Shown here: one piece after another, positions 45,985 through 58,800 of the stretch
How the letters are laid out: each line of letters begins with the position of its first letter
How positions within the stretch are numbered: position 1 is the first letter of the stretch
Assembly (NCBI GenBank): GCA_016858145.1
Contig: JAEHOE010000016.1
Span: 682,001-746,000, forward strand
Direction: 5' to 3'
Length of the DNA: 64,000 bases
Source: Edaphochlamys debaryana
Taxonomy: Eukaryota; Chlorophyta; Chlorophyceae; Chlamydomonadales
Notes under the pieces: generated by a model
What the model was told of the DNA's origin: nothing
The model's input: only the letters and a program-made list of their open reading frames with translations
The model's database searches: none
Made by a program: the position numbers and the translations under genes

Positions 45985-46424
45985 CCTGCAGCCCAGCTAG
46001 CTGGGGTGGCCGGGTGGGGCAGGGAGATAGATCGGATGAGGGTGGAGGGTGCAGTTGAGGTAGGGCATGCCACGGCCACACGGCCGTCAGTCGTCAGGGC
46101 ATAGGGGCACGGTGCTGCTCCAAAGTTCGTTGGTTCTTGGGGCCAGATGCATCTAGACTGGGGGTGGGGGTGGGGGTGTCGCGGTGCTGGGCCCTGCTTG
46201 GTAAGCCGCCGGGAGGTGGCCCAGGACGGCCTAGGACTAGGTTTGGCCCTGGGACCGTCGATGCAAGGCAAAGTGCCATGGGCTTTGGATGGATGCAACC
46301 TTTTGGCGCCAAGCGAACTGTATGTACCTCCCCCCGCGCCTTGTGCCTCGCGACCTCCTTCCCAGCTATCCCAGCCTTCGCTCTATCAAACAAGTCCCAC
46401 CTAAAACAGCAGCGAGCAGAACGG
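45985..46424 (+). other. Spacer between array members 4 and 5
   Basis: A near-identical duplicate of the spacer before member 4, about 100 nt shorter because the middle (around 43500-43620) has no counterpart here. No gene was seen. Confidence 0.5.
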
Positions 46425-48724
46425 ATGCTCCCCGCCGCTCTGCCGCGCAGCACGCCAGGCCGGGGCGCCCCGCGCCTCGTCTCGGCGCAGCGTTCCGCGC
46501 TCTGCGCCACTAGAGCAGCTGCAGCCGCTGTGCGCCCCCGCGTCGTCCGCGTCAGCGCCGCGCCTCGCTCGCCTCCGGAGGCCTCGCGCGGCGGACGCAA
46601 CCGCGGGAGCGGCACCAGCCGCGCGGAGCCCGCGCCCCCGCCCGCGTCGGCTGCTGAGTCTGAGCTCTGTTGGGTGCGTGCGCTTGAGAGCAGATGCGGA
46701 GGCTCGAGGGGGGATCGCCTGCCTCCGCGCCGCCCTGACCCAGCAGCGGACATCCTGCCTGCTGCCGGCTGGCCCCCACTTCCTTCTCGCTCCCCCCAGC
46801 CAAATAAAGCCCTTGAGGCCCTCGCTCGCTCGCTGCTCCCCCCGTCCCCGCCTCCCCTCCCTTCCCCCCACTTCCTAGGACCGCTGGCTGTCCGCGGGGC
46901 CGGGCATGATGGTGTTGGTCCCCGTATGGACCCAACTCAAGGCGGGTGCGGGCGAGGGGGGGGGAAGGGGACGACGACAGAGGGGGGAGGTGGAGGGGGC
47001 AGGGGACGGGGGGGGGATAGGGGGGAGGGGAGGCGAGGCAGGGACGGGGGGGGGAGGGGAGGCGAGGCAGCAGGGACGGAGATCGGGGGAGGGGTGGGGA
47101 GGTGAGGCAGGGACGGGGGGGGGAGGGTCCGTACCGTCAGCACGCTGGCCTCTTGATATGGCGCCAAGGGGCAGCGAGGAACGTACGGACGAGGCTTCCC
47201 TACGAGGCTGCCCTCCCCTTGCTTGCCTTCCCTGTTGACCTCGCCGCCCGCCCGTCGTGTGTGTCCCTCTCCACTTCGCCAGATGGCCTGGGTTGTCACC
47301 TGTGCGTGCTTCCGTCTGTGCCTCTTCTCGCGGATGGTGGTGAGCGAGCGGGATGGAGTTCGGACGCCAGCAGGGCACGGGGGCTAGGGATGGAGTGGGG
47401 CCACAGGTGCTGGAGTGGGGGCAAGGTGCCGGGCAGAGCTTGAGGGCATACCGGTAGAGGAGGAGGCTGCAGTTAGCAATAATGCCGCAGCGGGCAGCGC
47501 ACATCAGGCCGTTGCACCACATCCCTGAGCACCCCTCGCTCGGCCTCCGATTTGAGTTGCGGACGCCAAGCACGCCTGACCACCCAAACCCTTCTCTCTG
47601 GCCCCCCGGCCTTCTGCCGTACCCCATCAGGACGTACAGGAGGAACGGTACGGCAAGGCAGAGCTCGACGTCAAGAAGATTGACATCCTGGTGCGCTGCG
47701 CGCGCGTACCTCATCCCTTCATCACGTACCCTCGTACTTGTCTATCTATAGCGTTTGTTGACGTCGCCGGCCTTTCCCGTGGGTCATGTGCGGCTCGTTC
47801 ATTACAGTTGCCGTTACGTCGCTAGGGGTGTTCCCTGAAGCTAGTACCACGGTGCTGGACTGATGGGGGCAGAGGCGCGAACGGGGTCCAAGGGAATGAA
47901 CACAGTAAGAGCGAAAGGGGCTCACGCGCAGTTGATTGGACGGGTCATCTGAGGGACATGCTGCCCGCAGCGTAAGGCGCCTCATAGGAGTTCTCCCTCA
48001 CAATGCGGCAGCACAATGTGAACAAATGCTGATGGATCTTCACCCATTCTTGCACGACCCGTACGACAGGAGACGCGGCAGGAGATCCGGGACGGCGCGT
48101 GGATGCTGGTCGAAGGGGCCGAAAGGACTGTGGAGCTTGCCAGGGTGCGTGGCGTGCACTTACCCGAGTTACCCGCAAAGCTGCCAACTTAGGGGGAGGG
48201 GAGGGGAGAGGGAGGGGCAGGGGGAGGGGGAGAGGGAGGGGCAGGGGGAGAGGGAGGGGCAGGGGGAGGGGGAGGGGGAACGGAGGGGGAGGGGGAGGTC
48301 ACAGGGAGAGGTCTCCGTCAACGCAGACAATCTCCCGCCCCCCAAACGTTGCACGGTGCCTTGACCTCACCGCCGGCCCCCCTCCCCTCCCATGCAGCCG
48401 CTCGTGGCGCCCCTGTACGACACCCCGGCGGGCTTCATGTACGGCATGACTGTACCCACGCTGCTGGCGGCTGGGTCGGTGGCGGCGTTCACGAGCCCGC
48501 AGGCGGTTGACCGTCTGTCCACACCCGCCTGCCTCGCCTGCCTGGCGCTGGGCCTGACCCCCCTGGTGGGGCTGGGGCTGTGGTACGTGGGCGTGGGGGT
48601 GGGCTGGTGGGCCGTGCACCAGGCCGAGGAGCTGGCGAGGGCGGTGGCGGAGGAGTGCGAGCGGGCGGTCGCCAACCAGGAGGGCGAGGGGGGGCAGGCG
48701 CAGGCGCAGGCGCAAGGGCAGTAG
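46425..48724 (+). CDS. Array member 5: organelle-type membrane protein
   Basis: Exons 46425-46673, 46879-46941, 47283-47339, 47631-47690, 48070-48144, 48398-48724; 276 residues. Exon 1 repeats that of member 4 exactly; exons 2-6 have diverged (exon 2 DRWLSAGPGMMVLVPVWTQL). The donor of intron 2 is GCGGGT where member 4 has GTGGGT, so splicing there needs a poor GC donor. If it fails, the protein would be cut short, so this copy may be weakened. Intron 5 holds a G-rich tract of GGGGCAGGGGGAGAGGGAG units (48190-48300). Exon 6 is almost identical to that of member 4 up to the WW motif, then differs (VHQAEELARAVAEECERAVA). Confidence 0.75.
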
Positions 48725-49895
48725 TAGGCGCGGGGACGAGGCGCTGGGGGTAATAAGGGGGCGGGGAGGGACCAGTGACACCTGGGCGAGGGGCGGTCGG
48801 GTAATGACGCCAACCGGTAGGGCGAGGGAGGGAAGGCGCAGGCGCAGGGCAGGGTTAGATAGCCCGGGGGGTGCAGAGGGTGGCCGCTGTGGCGCGGTCT
48901 CAAGAAGATGCGCAAGGCGGTGGAGGCGGAGCGCGGAGGGGTTAGAAGGACATCAACGAAGCGAAGCGCTTCGTTGTGGAGGGGATAAGCTGCATATGGA
49001 CCGGTACTTCATTGGGGGGCCCAGCTGCTTGGAGATGACCGGTGGCGGCTTGGCGAGGGTAACCAGGGTTGGGGTTTGTGCACTGGAGTAACAGCAATCT
49101 GTGGGCTTTCATATGCCATGACTCTGAGGGCGGGACCGGCGGGTTGCTCCGCTTGGGCCCGGCAGCCCGGAAGCCAGAGCGCTGGCGCTGTTCCGATGTG
49201 GGTTGGTGCCAGTCAAGAGGGAGCCGCCGGACGTGTGTGCATGTAGGGAGGTTGAGGAGTGCGTGAAGAGGCCGGCCCCATGCAGCAGCTGCCGTGGTCA
49301 AGGGGGGCCCAGGGCCTTGCCACATCATCATCCAGTGAGGGAGGCAGGCTGCAGGCCTGGCTCAATCCTGCAACTGTAATCTGTGTGTGCATCTTCCCCC
49401 ATCGCGGGCCTGCACCGCGAGGCTACAGAAAGGCTCTCCGAGTAGCTGTTGCCAAGTTCTATAGCTGTTGTGTAAGAGAGTTTACACAGGCTGATGGGGG
49501 TGGGGGCGTCCAGGAACGCAGCTAAGTCACCAACCACCACCGGTGGGGCCACACCGAAGGGGAGGCGAAGGCCTACACCGGCCCTGGACCTGCTCATAGC
49601 ACGGCCTGGCGAGCACATACAGCGCTTGTGGTCTGCCGCATCGCCCCAGGCCAGCACTGTGAGGCTCTCCCATGCGGCTGCAGTCGACGGCTGTTGCGTC
49701 AGGAGGACGTCTGGCCAGGGCCAGGCTGCACATCAGCACATGCAACGCTGTCTCGTTGAGCCGCTTCCGTGAGCAGGGAACTCGACGCAAACTCTCAGTC
49801 TGAACCTTACACACGTGCAGCCGCAATCCAGTGCAGCCTGCACCACAACCACGCCGGTTAGTTCCCACGCACGCCCTCTCACGAGGCCACACCAC
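48725..49895. other. Convergent 3' region, no gene
   Basis: This is the 3' flank of array member 5 and of the minus-strand MAK21 gene. It contains a near-palindrome AACGAAGCGAAGCGCTTCGTT-like element at about 48955-48976 and plus-strand TGTAA words at 49375 and 49471 that could serve member 5. No splice-consistent gene was seen. Confidence 0.45.
49807..49811 (-). terminator. Candidate polyadenylation signal TGTAA (MAK21)
   Basis: TTACA on the plus strand, that is TGTAA on the minus strand, 85 nt after the MAK21 stop codon. Another is at 49482-49486. Which one is used cannot be told from sequence alone. Confidence 0.3.
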
Positions 49896-52800
49896 CTACC
49901 GCCGGCCGCCCTGCCCGCGGCCTCTCCCTCTCCCGCCACCGCCCCGCCCCCGACCTCTCCCGCCAGGCGAGTCGCCGCGGCCGCCTCCGCGACCCCTGCC
50001 CCGCCCGCCCCCGCCAGCACCCCGGCCGCGGCCGCCGCCTCTCCCCCTCCTCCCCCCACCGAGCTCGGGCCCCTCCTCCCCGTCCTCGCCCTTGCTCGCC
50101 GCCCGCGCCTTCTCCTCCCGCTCCGCCCGCTCAATGATGGCCTCGTAATCCTCCGCCGACGCAAACAGCGCCGCGCCGCTCTTGCCGCCCTTGCCTCCTT
50201 TCCCGCCCTTTCCGGCCTTGGCGCCCTTCCCGTCCTTGCCGCCCATCGGCACCAGCTTGGGAGCCTCGTCATCGTCCTCCTCCTCGCCTCCACCCAGGTC
50301 GAGGTCATCGTCGTCCTCGCCCTCGTCGTCGTCGTCGCTGCCCCGATCCAGGCCCATGAGACGCTCAAACTCCTCGCTGTCCATCGCGCCCTCCTCCTCC
50401 TCCTCCCCGTCGCCCGTGCCGGCGTCCTCCTCCTCCTCGCCCTCTCCACTGGGCCCCTCCTCCATCTCCACGTCCCCGCTCCCGCCCTCCTCCTCCTCCT
50501 CGCTGCCCTCCTCCATCCCCTCATCCCCACTCTCCCCGCCCTCCCCACCATCCTCCTCATCCTCGTCGTCGTCCGACGACAGGCCCTCCAGGTCCGCCTC
50601 GCTCAGACCCGCCGCGGCCAGGGCCGCGCGCGCGCGCTTGCGCCGCCCCGCCTCGTCGCCGTCGTCAGAATCCGCCAGGTCGTCCTCCGAGGGGCTGGGC
50701 AGCTCCAGCGGGTTGGCCCCCTCCAGGCTGTCGGCGTCACCGTCGTCGTCGCCCTGGTCGGCCTCGGCGTCTGGTGGAGGGAGGCAGGGGTGGGAGGCAG
50801 GGAGGAAGGAGCGCAAGATGCCCGTGAGCAATGGTAGTGGTGAGAGGGGCAGCAGGGAGTGAAAGCGGACGCATGAATAGGCCTTGAGCAAGGCTGGGGC
50901 GAGAGGCCAAGCTCAGCGCGAGAGCACTAACAAGAGCACTAACCGGCATCAGCCCCCCGGAGCCAGCGAGCTGCACCCAGTCTGCATTCCAAGCAGCGCC
51001 CTCCCTCCCCGCCCGACAGCCCGACCCACCTCCGCTGCCTCCGTCGTTGCCCTCCTCCCCATCGCTGAGGGCGTCCTCGCCCAGCGCCTTGGCCAGATCA
51101 GCGTAGTCGTACCCATCCTCGGATCCGGCCTCCTCCATGTCCAGATCGTCCACTTGGCCCTCCTGTCAGGGGAGGACAGGGAGAGACGGGGGGAGCAGGA
51201 AGGTGTCAGGACAGCAAGCCTTGAGAGGCAGCGGCAGTGCTCTTTCTCGTCCTTTCGGTTCAAACCACCGAACCACCAACCCTCGTCTGTAAACAAGGAA
51301 CCTGAGCAGATCCCAACCCCCAAGCCCCACAATCCCTCCACCATAAGAAGGTGTCACACCTGCTTGGACAGGAAGGCGTCCGCCTCTGCCTCCTCCGCCT
51401 CCGAGGCGTCCTCGTCGTCCGCCCCCCCGTCCGCGCGGTCCTTCTTCCGCGCCTTGGCCTCCTGGCGCTTGGCCTGCTTGGCACGCACGCCCTTGAGGTT
51501 CAGGAACCTGGGGGAGGGAGGCGAGGGGGTGAGAGGGGGTAAGGGCGGTGAGGGTGGGTGGTGGGTGTGGGTGGGTAGGGTGAAGCGTCGGCAGAGCGCT
51601 TAGGGGACCGGCCTAGTACCGCGGTCAAGGGGAATGACTCGTTGCGCCCTGCCGCTCCCGAGCGCCGCAATCAGCGCAAGACCTCCTTTCTCCAATGCCA
51701 TCACACCTCCTCGGCTAGGATTCTACAAACATACGGTAGCACACGCTGTGGAACGGAACGCCCACCTGTGGAAGAAGATGTCTGCCGAGTCCACCTGCGC
51801 CTCGGCCATGGCCGCGAAGGCCGCCGACCCCAGCTTGGCCAGCGAGGCGGACCCCTTGGCGCCCGGCCCCGCCGCCGCCTGGCCGGCCCCCGCCCCCGCG
51901 CCGCCCAGGGGCGCCGTGGGCTGCATGGCGGACTGGGTGCGGGACACGGGCTGTGGGGGGGAGGGGGGTGAGAGGAGGGGGGGGGAGGAGGGGCGGGTGA
52001 GAAAGGGAAAGCAGGCGTACCGAGGGGCGCCGTGTAGAGCGCAGCCGCCGAGTCGGTCGCCGTCACCAGCCCAGTCCATAAAAGATGGACCGGCACCCAT
52101 CACCCCACCAGCCCCCCAACCAGTACCCCATCTCCCCACCAGACCCCTGCCCCCAACCGTACCCCCTCCCCTCCCCACCACACCACACCACACACACCTT
52201 GGGCTTCTTGTTCACGAACTTGTCCAGGAAGGCGCCCAGGCTCAGGTCACGGAGCGGGTCGCCGTCGAACACCACCGGCGCGCCGGCCAGCAGCGAGCGG
52301 GACATGGCGGAGACACTGGGGTGGGAGGGAGGGGGGGAGGGGGGCGGAGAGCGGGGTAAGTGCGAGGCTTGGACTGCGGAAGAACCGACGGACATGCACA
52401 CGCACCGCACGACAGCGCCACAAGACCGCCCAGCCGACCTGGGCTGTGCTGACCCTACCCATCATGAACGCAAAACCCAACTGGGGTGGGCTGACCCCAT
52501 GCTAGCAACATGGGGGAGGCCCAAGCAAGCCAGAAGACCCCCAGCCCGGCCCACCTGGGGTGCGCGTGCGCCGCCAGCGCCGTCAGCTCCCACCAGCACG
52601 ACCGGTCCGCGTTGGCGTACAGCGGCTCGCGCTTGTCCATCTGGTAGTACGACGGTTGGGGCCACGTGGCGGCGGCGGCGGCTTCGGTTGAGGCCGTGGC
52701 GGCGGCGGCCGACTGCGCCGCCAGCGAGCCCTTGCCCTTGGCGGCGCCGTTGGCGGCGGCGCCGGCCCGGCCGCTGGTGGAGGCGAGGCCGTGCGAGGTG

Positions 52801-55800
52801 CGGCGCGTGCCGTCCAGGTCCAGGGCGGCCCCCTCCAGTCGCTCCTCCTCCTCCTCGTCGTCATCCTCCTCCTCCTCGGCCTCCTCGTCGCTCCCTGCCT
52901 TGGCGGCCTTCTTGCCCTTGCCGCCCTTGCCCTTGGCGCCCTTGGACTCCTTGGCCTGTGCCTTGGCCTCGGCCTCCTCGTCGCTGCCGTCCTGGTCCCG
53001 GAAGCGCTCGACGCCGTCATCCTCCTCGTCCGAGTCTCCCCCGCCGGGCAGGTCGCGGAAGGCCTCCACGCCCGAGCCGCCCACGTCCTCGGCGTGCGTG
53101 ATGGCGGCCCACAGGGCGGGGTGGTGCGAGAGCAGCTGCGGGGAGGGGTAGAGGGGGAGCGGAGGGAGGGGCAAGAACCGGGTCATGAATGGGGGTGGAA
53201 GCGGATGGGCTTTTCGTGGGGTTGCTTGGAGGCGGGCTGGGCTGGGGTGGGAACGGCATTCCTGCCGCCAAGAGCAGCGCAACGGCGTACGACCTTCAAG
53301 TCCAAGAGGCACAGCACATGAGCGATACCAGCACCCGCCCCGCCCGCTCGCCGCACCCGCGCCCTTCCCCACCTGCGAGATGAGCAGCAGCGCCCCGCAC
53401 GCCCAGTTGGGCTGCGCCAGCGCGGCCAGTTGCAGCAGGCGCTTGGCGAAGGCCGCCACGCGCTTCACGGACACGTCGGACTGTGGGGAGTGGGGTTTGG
53501 GGTTTGGATGGGGGGTGGGGGGTGGAGTAGGGGAAGCGTTTGAGGGAGGGAGTGGGGGCTCGGGGCCAGGTACGAGAGGGGGTTGGAGATTGGCAGGATG
53601 GGCAGAGCGTACGCTGCTGAATGAGGCAAAAGCGCACGGGACCTCGCCTGCCCCTGCACCCTTCCCCCTACCAACACCCACGCACCTGCATGGCCTTGAA
53701 CAGCAGCGCCAGGAACATGGGCGACCGCGACGACGTGGTGGGGCCGTCCCGGTTGAGCGCGGCGTAGAGCGCGCGGGTAGTAGCTGCGGGGGGTGGCATG
53801 GTGGACGGGAGGGGGTGGGTTGGCAGGCGTTAGAGAGCGTTCCGTGCACTCCGTGAGATACAAGGGCTGCGCCCAAGACTCCCGTCGCGCGCTCAGCTGC
53901 TGCCCTCCCTCCCCACCTGACCGCAGCACCCCAGCCCCGCCCCGCCCCGCTCCTGCCTTAAAACCCCCCTCACCGGTCGTTGATGGCCCCCCGTGCGCTC
54001 ATGAGCTGGTACATGAGCATCAGCGACTGCACCGCCACCGTGAAGGGCGCCGTGTGGACCATGCGGAACAGCTGGGAGGCGCTGCGGGGGTTGGGGTTGG
54101 GGTTTGGGGTTTGGGGAGTTGGGGTGGGGGCTTGAGTTGAGGTATGGAGTACACTCGGAGGGGCTCCCCGTTCAAAGACTGCACAGAAGCTGCAAAGCAA
54201 TAGCGATCTTGCCGTACACCGCCTGCACCACGAACGCACACCGCACGCCCACGCCCCTCTCCCCAAACCCCACCTGCGCTCAATGAGCGGCTCCACGTCC
54301 CCCGGCTCCACGAAGGGGAACGCGCGGCGCACGCCGGTGATGAGGCCCGACAGCAGCCGGGCGTCAACCTCCTCGGGCTGCGGCGGTTGGCGGTTGGGGC
54401 GGATGGGAGTTGGTGGTTAGAACTTGGCGGTTGGGTGCCTCAGGTGGTTGCCAGCCAACACAAGAGGGGCAAGCAGGTGGCGAGGCGCAGGCGCTATGGG
54501 CTGACCAACCAACCACAAACAGAGGAGCCATGAGCTCAAATGGTTGTGGTGAAAGGCTCTGCTCTGTGCTGGGAGAGGATGGTGTTGCAGGAAGACGAGG
54601 CAGCGGGTGGGAGGGCCTGGGGGTCTCACCACTGCGAGCCGGGGCGGCGGCGGGGGCTTGGCCTTGCGGTTGTTGCCGTAGCGGCCGCCGCCGCGGCCGC
54701 CTCTCGAGGCCTGCGCGGTCGCCTGCCGCTGTTCCCGCCAGAACTTCTTCTTGTCCTCCTGGTACTTCTCCTCCTGGGGGGCAGCGGTCGAGGGGAGTTT
54801 GTTAATGAGCGTCTTCGACTTGATATTGTGGGGAGGTCAAAAGCTGCAGTGTATGCGTTCGTGTAGAGGATGATGCGTGTGTGCCGTGCGTGCGGGGTGG
54901 TGCCGGGGGTCAGAGCCTATGGGTGGTCCTCAGGACGGCACGAGTGCCGCGTAGGACTTCAACGAGGAATAGGGCATGACTCATCTCTCCCCTGGCGTTG
55001 CGTGAACGAACGCTCCGCTGGTGCACGCGCTCCTTCCGTGCTCTCGTACAGATGAATGCAGGACAGGACAAGCCGCTGTAAGCCCAACATGCGCCTATCG
55101 TTCCCAACACAGTCACAGAAACTCCCCGCGCCGGCGCGGGAGACAGAGCCAGGGTCGGAGCCGGTAAGGTGGTCCTCAGCCGGAGCCCCTCTCGGAACCC
55201 GCATAGGACTTCAACGAGGAAACGGACGAATCTCGTCACCCCCTGACCTGCCGCGCGTCGGGTCGCTCAACAGTCCCTGACCTTCACGCCCACACACACC
55301 CACACGCACCCACACGCCCTGTTCCAAGGAACGACTGACTGCTCTCTGTACGCCACGCCACTTGTTTGCTCTTTCTACGCCACGCCACTTGTTTGCAAGG
55401 CTCTGGCCGCCACATCCTCACCTACTGCCCACTCAGGACCCCACCAGCCAGTGCCTTGGCCCACCTGCTGCTTGCGGATGCCCGCCGCGCTGCCGATGTG
55501 TCCCTCCACCACCATGCGGAAGAGCGTGAAGTAGAGGTCGATCAGCTGCTTGGCCAGGGCGTCGCCGCCCTCGGAGGCGCGGTGGCTGAGAGGCACCTGC
55601 GGGGTGGGCGGGGGTCGGGGCGGGGGAGAGGCGGGGCGGCGCGTTGAGGTTGGCGGTGAGGTCAGCAGGACAGGGTGGGCGGTGCGCGGTCTTGTACAAC
55701 GGACGGCAAACGGGCCCTGTCCACACCGGCTTGCTCACCAGCTTGCCCGCCTGCAGCCCAACTCCTTCCATCCCCCACCCTTGGGTAAACCCCTGCCTCC

Positions 55801-58800
55801 CCCCACCTGGTCGAGGCACACGATGGCCTCAAGCCTGAAACCTCGCCCGTGCCCCCCACTCCCCCCCCGTGCCTCCAAACCCGTGCCCCACCTGGTTGAG
55901 GAAGACGATGGCGTAGTAGCGGGCCTTGTCGCCCAGGTTTGGACGGAACACGAAGCGCTCCACCTGCGAGGGGCAAGACAAAGGAAGCGTAAGTATCGCA
56001 CAAGGAAATAAGTACCGTACAAGGAAAGACAACCTGGTGGAGTGTGCGGTGCTTTGTGTTTAGTGAGGATGTACGGAAGCGCAGCCCATCGGCCGGCACA
56101 ACAGGAACGGCCGGTCGAAGGTGGGCCACGCAACACCGGTTGGCTCTTCGCATCTCCTTGCCACGCTGCTGCACTGAGATCTGGGCAGTATGGAGGTTGT
56201 GACGCGGTTGGTGTTGTGCGTGCGTGTGCACATAAGCCCTCTACGTGTATACAAAGAGCCTTACACCAAGACAACGCGCAAAGACCAGTGCCATGACACT
56301 AGGTGTGAAGTGTACGGAAACGCAGCCCGCTGGCCGGCGCAACAGGGACGGCCGGCCAAGAGTGGGCCACGCAACACCGGGGTACTGTGCGCATCTCCTT
56401 GCCACGCTGCTGCACTGAGATCTGGGCAGTATGGAGGTTGTGACGCAGTTGACTTGATCACGTGCAAAGCAAGCCTACCCCTAACAAACTCGGCGGCTGC
56501 GCTACTCTCCGAGCTGGCAATTAGCGTTATCCCTCCCAAAGTCAGATGATACAGTGATACAACAGGAAATGTTGGGAAGCGCAGCCCGCTGGCCGGAGCA
56601 ACAGGGACGGCCGGCCAAAGGTGGACCGCGCAACACCCATGCTATTGTACGCATCTCCTTGCCACGCTGCTGCACTGGGGACTAGGCAGTATGGAGGTTG
56701 TGACGCGATGGCAATGCCGTGCCAGCTACAGTTCTCGATGCCATGCATGGTGCCATACATGTGTATGAATGCGGCTTCCATTTGTACGGAATCGCAGCCC
56801 ATCGGCCGGCGCAACAGGGACGGCCGGTCGAAGGTGGGCCACGCATCACCAGTTGGTTCTTCGCATCTCCTTGCCACGCTGCTGCACTGAGATCTGGGCA
56901 GTATGGAGGTTGTGACGCGATTCGGATTGCATGCGTCGTGCGTGTGTGTGCATATGAGCATTCTACGTGATTCCAGACACCCAAACAATGCGTAAAGACC
57001 GGTGCAATGACACTAGGTGTGAAGTGTACGGAAACGCAGCCCGCTGACCGGCGCAACAGGGACGGCCGGCCAAGAGTGGGCCACGCAACACCGGATTACT
57101 GTGCGCATCTCCTTGCCACGCTGCTGCACTGGGGACTAGGCAGTATGGAGGTTGTGACGCGGTTGCCTTGATGACATGCACACGACCCTCCCGCACCCCA
57201 TCCATCCACAGCCCCCACCCACCTTCCGCACCCCCCCTCCCTCCCTCCACACAGCCTCCCACCCACCCACCTCCCGCACCACCACGGGCTTCATCACCGG
57301 GTGCTTCCCCAGCAGCTGCATCAGCAGGAACACAGCCTTGGAGGCCACCTGGGGGCACACACGTTCACACACGGAGGGCGACAGGGCATCGGCGATGGTC
57401 AGCACAAGGAACGTGAGGCGCGAGCCAGGCTGGACGCACGCATCAGGGACCGCGATGACGAGGCAAACACTCGCACTGCCTCTCCCAACGTTTCACAGCA
57501 CATGACCACGAGCCCCCCGGCCAGTTGTCACCCCCCCGCACCTGTCTGCTGGGGTCGCCCAGCTTGTTGACCAGCCCCGCCAGCAGCGTGGCCTCGCCCT
57601 CGGGCTTGGCCATGAGCAGCTCGGCCATCACCTTCATGGCCTTCTCCTGGGGGGGCAGAGGAGGAGCGGGAAGGAAGGAGGGAGCGGGAAGATGAGGAGT
57701 CGCTCGAGAGGTTGCGGAAGGGGGTCCGCCAGGCATACTCGGCCTAAACTCCACGTGCAGTATCAGATGCCTTTACCTTTCTGGCTGGCCCCGAGATGCG
57801 CAGTCGCTCCCTCCCCGCCCACCCCCCTCCTTGTTACTATGTCCCGTTTCCCCCCTTCCTTCCCCCCCTTTCGCTTGCCTTGATGAACTCCAGGTTGTCC
57901 CGGCTGTGCTCCTGCAGCGCCTCCACGAACTGCGCGTAGCGGCGCTTGACGCAGTCCTCCGTCCACCACAGCAGCAGCTGCTTGTCGCCGTCGCGGCCGG
58001 GGGGCAGGTCCTGGGTGGGGTTTTGGGGGGGTATTTTTCCGAGCGGGAAACGGATAAGGCGGCGGCCGGCTGGGTGGGGTTTTGGGGGGGAGGTGGTTGG
58101 GGGTAAGTTGAAGAGAGGTTGGGGTTGTGAGATCGAGGGACCCACGCTTTGCGTGCCCCAGCCCAAAACACACGCCTTGTTTACCCACAACGCCCACCCG
58201 CCCCGCGGCCCACCTGCAGCGGCTGCTGCTCCAGGAACCGCAGCTTGCGGTCCGGCAGCAGAATGGTCGCAAACAGCTCCTGAAGGGCCTCCAGCGCCTG
58301 CCGTACGAGCTCCTTGCCGCCCGACCGCTTCGTGGCCCACGTGACCACCTGGTCCAGCGCGCGCATGTTGGCCACAACCGACTCCTGCGTCCCGGTTTAG
58401 GTTACAGTTGGGTTTCAGTTATGGTTACGGTTACGGGGCGGGTGGGGGGCCATGATTTTGTGTTTGATTTGGAGGCAGGCAGGAGTGGAGGGGACGGGAC
58501 AGAGGCAGGAAGGCATGTGCAGGCCTGGAGCTGAGCGGGCAGCGATGGAGAAGCCGCCGCTATATATAGGGCCGGTGGTTTACTTGCGACGCTACTAAAT
58601 CCAAACGGCTCAAAGCCCGGGGGCTAGCCGGCTGGGAGTGTGAGCGCCGAGCAGGAAGGGCCAGCATGCATACGGTTTGAGTGCTCGGGAACTGTGAGGC
58701 GGAGGCGGTTGGTGAGCAGTTGGAGAGGTGCAGGCACACGAATAGGGGCATGTGCAGGCCTGGAGCTGAGCGGGCAGCGATGGAGAAGCCGCCGCTATAT

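Larger units (their letters stand above)
43251..46735 (+). repeat. Recent segmental duplication within the array
   Basis: Sequence from the stop of member 3 through exon 1 and the start of intron 1 of member 4 (43251 to about 44105) matches that from the stop of member 4 through exon 1 of member 5 (45982 to about 46740) with few substitutions and one length difference. The period is about 2.6-2.7 kb. Similarity falls off inside intron 1 and rises again in exons 4-6. Confidence 0.85.

Noticed and set aside
50182..50862. Plus-strand Ser/Pro-rich frame of 226 codons
   Set aside because: Antisense of the acidic last exon of MAK21.
56190..57056. Short frames on both strands in the MAK21 intron 6 repeats (about 75-150 codons)
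   Set aside because: The frames exist because the repeat unit is shared; they differ between units by stops and shifts, so no coding constraint is visible.
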